A DNA stretch of 64,000 nt from Ceratopteris richardii. Its lineage: Eukaryota; Streptophyta; Polypodiopsida; Polypodiales; Pteridaceae. Numbering within the stretch: the stretch's first letter is position 1; each line of letters begins with the position of its first letter. The position numbers were made by a program, and so were the translations under genes. This document shows, in pieces, positions 61,894-64,000 of this stretch. The notes below the pieces were generated by a model. It worked only from the letters and a program-made list of their open reading frames with translations. It did not search any database and had not been told where the DNA came from. Where the stretch lies: assembly GCA_020310875.1 (NCBI GenBank), contig CM035416.1, positions 80,051,278-80,115,277 of the forward strand. The letters are read 5' to 3'.

Positions 61894-62671
61894 GGCTCAA
61901 CTGTTGTTCATCAGTATCAATACCCATATTTTCAGGTGTAATAAGATGTTTTTCAACACCCTGCACAATATTCCACAATCCTTTTATGACCAATACATGA
62001 CGCATCATATAAGCCCATAATGGGTAATTTGTACCATCCAACTTATCCTCAACAGCCAACATATGAAATACATCACTGCTTTCAACTATGGTCACTGACT
62101 AAAATACCCTGATGCAAAAAAATGACTATATCTGAGAAAGTTGAATAGAATTACCTTGACGAGTTCTGCTAAACCTGTAGCAGACTTCGATCCTTATACT
62201 AGCGAATCAAAACCTATATATATCTTTGACACAAAAAGATGAAATAGCCTACACAAGCATTGTGATATTGCATTCAGAGGCCAAAACGAGCTCAGATCGC
62301 GATTTCGGCATCACAAAGCAAACTAGTTTTGATCTCCTAATCACCCCAAGTATGCACATAGAATTTCATGTGATTCTAATATTGTGACCAAAGAGGTGTT
62401 GACGATGCCCTATATGAAGCGGTGACCTGCTCTTATACCAATTGTTGGAGTTTGAGGTCTGTGGAAGCACACGAACAACACAAGGAAGAAGAAGAAGCTT
62501 GGAGCACAACTCACAATACGGAATGTATTACCACTAGAATGTACAAAGATAAGTCACTCATAAGGGCAATCGGCATATATACAAGCCGGGGAAAAAACCT
62601 CCTAAAGAGCGAAAAAAGTGCCCTGGTAGTCTTAGTGTGTTCACACACATCACTACCTAAATATATCAACA
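61890..62671 (-). mobile_element. Family-B copia fragment: gag start and LTR
   Basis: Minus-strand gag at 62095-61890 (SSDVFHMLAVEDKLDGTNYP, GLWNIVQGVEK) and a 5' LTR at 62443-62671 (229 bp) match the copy at 47.75-49.66 kb. The gag frame breaks off at the junction with the plus-strand family-A remnant near 61,893. Confidence 0.8.
62443..62671 (-). repeat. Family-B copia LTR, 229 bp
   Basis: On the plus strand it runs from TGTTGGAGTTTGAGG to ATATATCAACA. The neighbouring ATTGGTATAAGAGC on the minus strand is the primer binding site. Confidence 0.85.
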
Positions 62672-63010
62672 ATCGCAACTTTTTGCAATCCAGTTTTTGA
62701 GAAAATCGTGACTTTTTGAATAAAGAGAAGGTAAAAAATCACAACTTTTTGGATAATTTTTGGGCAAAGCATCATGACTTTTTGGAAGGCAACTTTTGAG
62801 AAAATTGCAACTTTCTACACTCAAGTTTTTGAGAAAATTGTGACTCTCTGGAAGAAGAAAAGAGAAAGAAATCATGCTTTTTTGGATACTTATTAAGCAA
62901 AAAATCATGACTTTTTGGTTTTTGGCATTCAAAGAATCATGAATTTTTGGCTTTTGGCTTTCACAACATCGCAACTTGCTGGTCCTCTGACTCTCAAAAA
63001 ATCGCGATTC
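62672..63010. repeat. Degenerate AATCATGACTTTTTGG repeats
   Basis: At least a dozen copies of (A)ATC(A/G)(T/C)GACTTTTTGG-like sequence at 20-40 bp spacing. On the minus strand they give a frame with repeated KSHDFLKN-like peptides, which I take to be a by-product of the repeat. Confidence 0.6.
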
Positions 63011-64000
63011 TCTGACTCATCCTATTTGTTTGTTTTGACCTCCAAGAGCCTGATTTGACATAACTTTTTCATCCAAAATCTGTTTTTTAAGCTCTAGAGT
63101 ACATTGGAAAGCTCATTTGGAATCCCATAGGACTTGGAGTGGGATTCGAAAGGCAAGGGGGCTCCAAAGGATTTTGACTAATATCGAGAGAAAAAATGGG
63201 TCTTTAAAAATGCTTGAATCAAACTATTTGTCAAATAAATTAGCGTTAAAGCTTGATCTAAACTTGGTACTTTTACGTGTCTATTGAGAGCCATTCAAGG
63301 GTGTCAAACAAAAGGTGGTGGTTGCATTAGGGAACTCGTGTCTTCAGCATTCAATGTGTGATCCAGGGAGAAGTGACTTGAGGTTGGAAGCATTCTTAAC
63401 CCCCTTAGCCAATTCTTAGCGTAGGCCAAATATGATTAGTGGTATTGATTAATTAGGGTCACATTAGGAATGACATAAGTAAAAGAAACCCTAATTACTC
63501 AAGTTCAAGCATAAGTTAGGATATTGTTGCGACAAACCCTAAAGGAAAAGGACTTAAGTGAATCGATCACATCTCAATGTGTGATAAACTCAAGTTCTCC
63601 TAACGATGATATTTGTCATCCAAGATTACACTAGAGAAATCTATAAAAGAACAACTAACTGATTCAAAAGAATATTACAATGTGGTTGTACTTGGGAAAG
63701 TTGGGACTAGTAGACAAAGCTTATGAATGTTAGATCAAGTAGACACCTAGGTTGGGATAGATAAAACATCAGATCATTTGAAGCTAGTGTCAATCACACA
63801 ACTAGGTCGTGGACACAACAACTTAGTGATTATCCCTACGTTCTAAGTTCAAAAACAAGTGATTAAGAAATATCTTTAGCATGGAGAGACTCATAGGTAG
63901 CTCAAGAACTACCTATTTACAGACACCAGAAGGTCCCTATAAAATGCAATTGGAGTATATTAGGACCAATCAATTAGGTGCTCATATCTATGAGGATGGG
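63011..64000. other. Unassigned sequence
   Basis: No open frame of interest and no repeat seen elsewhere in the window. It could be part of an LTR whose partner lies outside. Confidence 0.35.

Noticed and set aside
62666..62974. Minus-strand repeat protein with KSHDFLKN-like units
   Set aside because: Irregular spacing and frame; better explained by a degenerate DNA minisatellite.

Overview
The window looks like nuclear DNA of a land plant with a large, repeat-filled genome. It has GT-AG introns, plant-type promoter elements (TATA boxes, G-boxes CACGTG, CCAAT), Ty1/copia and Ty3/gypsy LTR retrotransposons nested in one another, and kilobases of CATA/TATG and TA microsatellite. A fern, lycophyte, bryophyte or gymnosperm would all fit, and the sequence alone does not decide. 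I see no RNA genes, no CRISPR array and no clearly intact host housekeeping gene.

Positions 1 to about 11,540 are the most remarkable part. They look like one large DNA transposon, cut off at the left window edge. It carries four genes. (i) A DDE-type transposase (+) with two Asp, a CxxC pair and a final Glu. (ii) An acidic protein of unknown function (-). (iii) A 510-codon fusion protein (+) that starts with a histone H3 tail mimic (MARTKMTARK), continues into an H3/CENH3-like histone fold and a coiled coil, and ends in a Ulp1/SENP-type cysteine protease with a Lys-rich tail. (iv) A protein (-) whose N-terminus resembles a BAH chromatin-reader domain. Between and inside these genes lie 18 copies of a 67-68 bp near-perfect palindrome. 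All share the 18-nt arm ACGACCGATGCAAGCGAT, or close variants. Most sit in tandem arrays whose flanking unit sequences are unrelated to one another (periods 216, 613, 186 and 232 bp). The inner stems differ between arrays but stay self-complementary. The likely reading is a mobile element that carries its own chromatin toolkit (histone, deSUMOylase, possible reader) and its own structured binding sites. The copy has an in-frame stop between the H3 tail and fold, so it may be decaying.

Positions 11,540-24,000 hold Ty1/copia copies: a 5'-truncated plus-strand copy with its 3' LTR (family A), and a family-B copy on the minus strand into which a complete 6.3-kb family-A element has inserted (5-bp duplication ATCAC). 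Positions 24,000-27,170 hold a 204-bp tandem duplication, CT/TA microsatellites, an inverted repeat and otherwise unassigned sequence. Positions 27,175-36,508 are a Ty3/gypsy element on the minus strand with 531-bp LTRs, broken gag and pol, and an extra ORF between pol and the 3' LTR. Positions 36,840-47,740 are a long CATA/TATG microsatellite interrupted by a small non-autonomous LTR element (37,782-39,484) and by a full-length but mutated copia element (41,131-47,543). Positions 47,750-49,657 are the 5' part of another family-B copia element.

Positions 49,660-57,250 are mostly unassigned, with one possible degraded coding fragment and one possible LTR. A CACTA-like end lies at 57,252, followed by a second CATA microsatellite and a TA microsatellite (57,970-59,111). 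Positions 59,340-62,671 are a degenerate plus-strand family-A copia copy fused tail-to-tail with a family-B gag/LTR fragment. The last 1.3 kb holds only degenerate short repeats and unassigned sequence.
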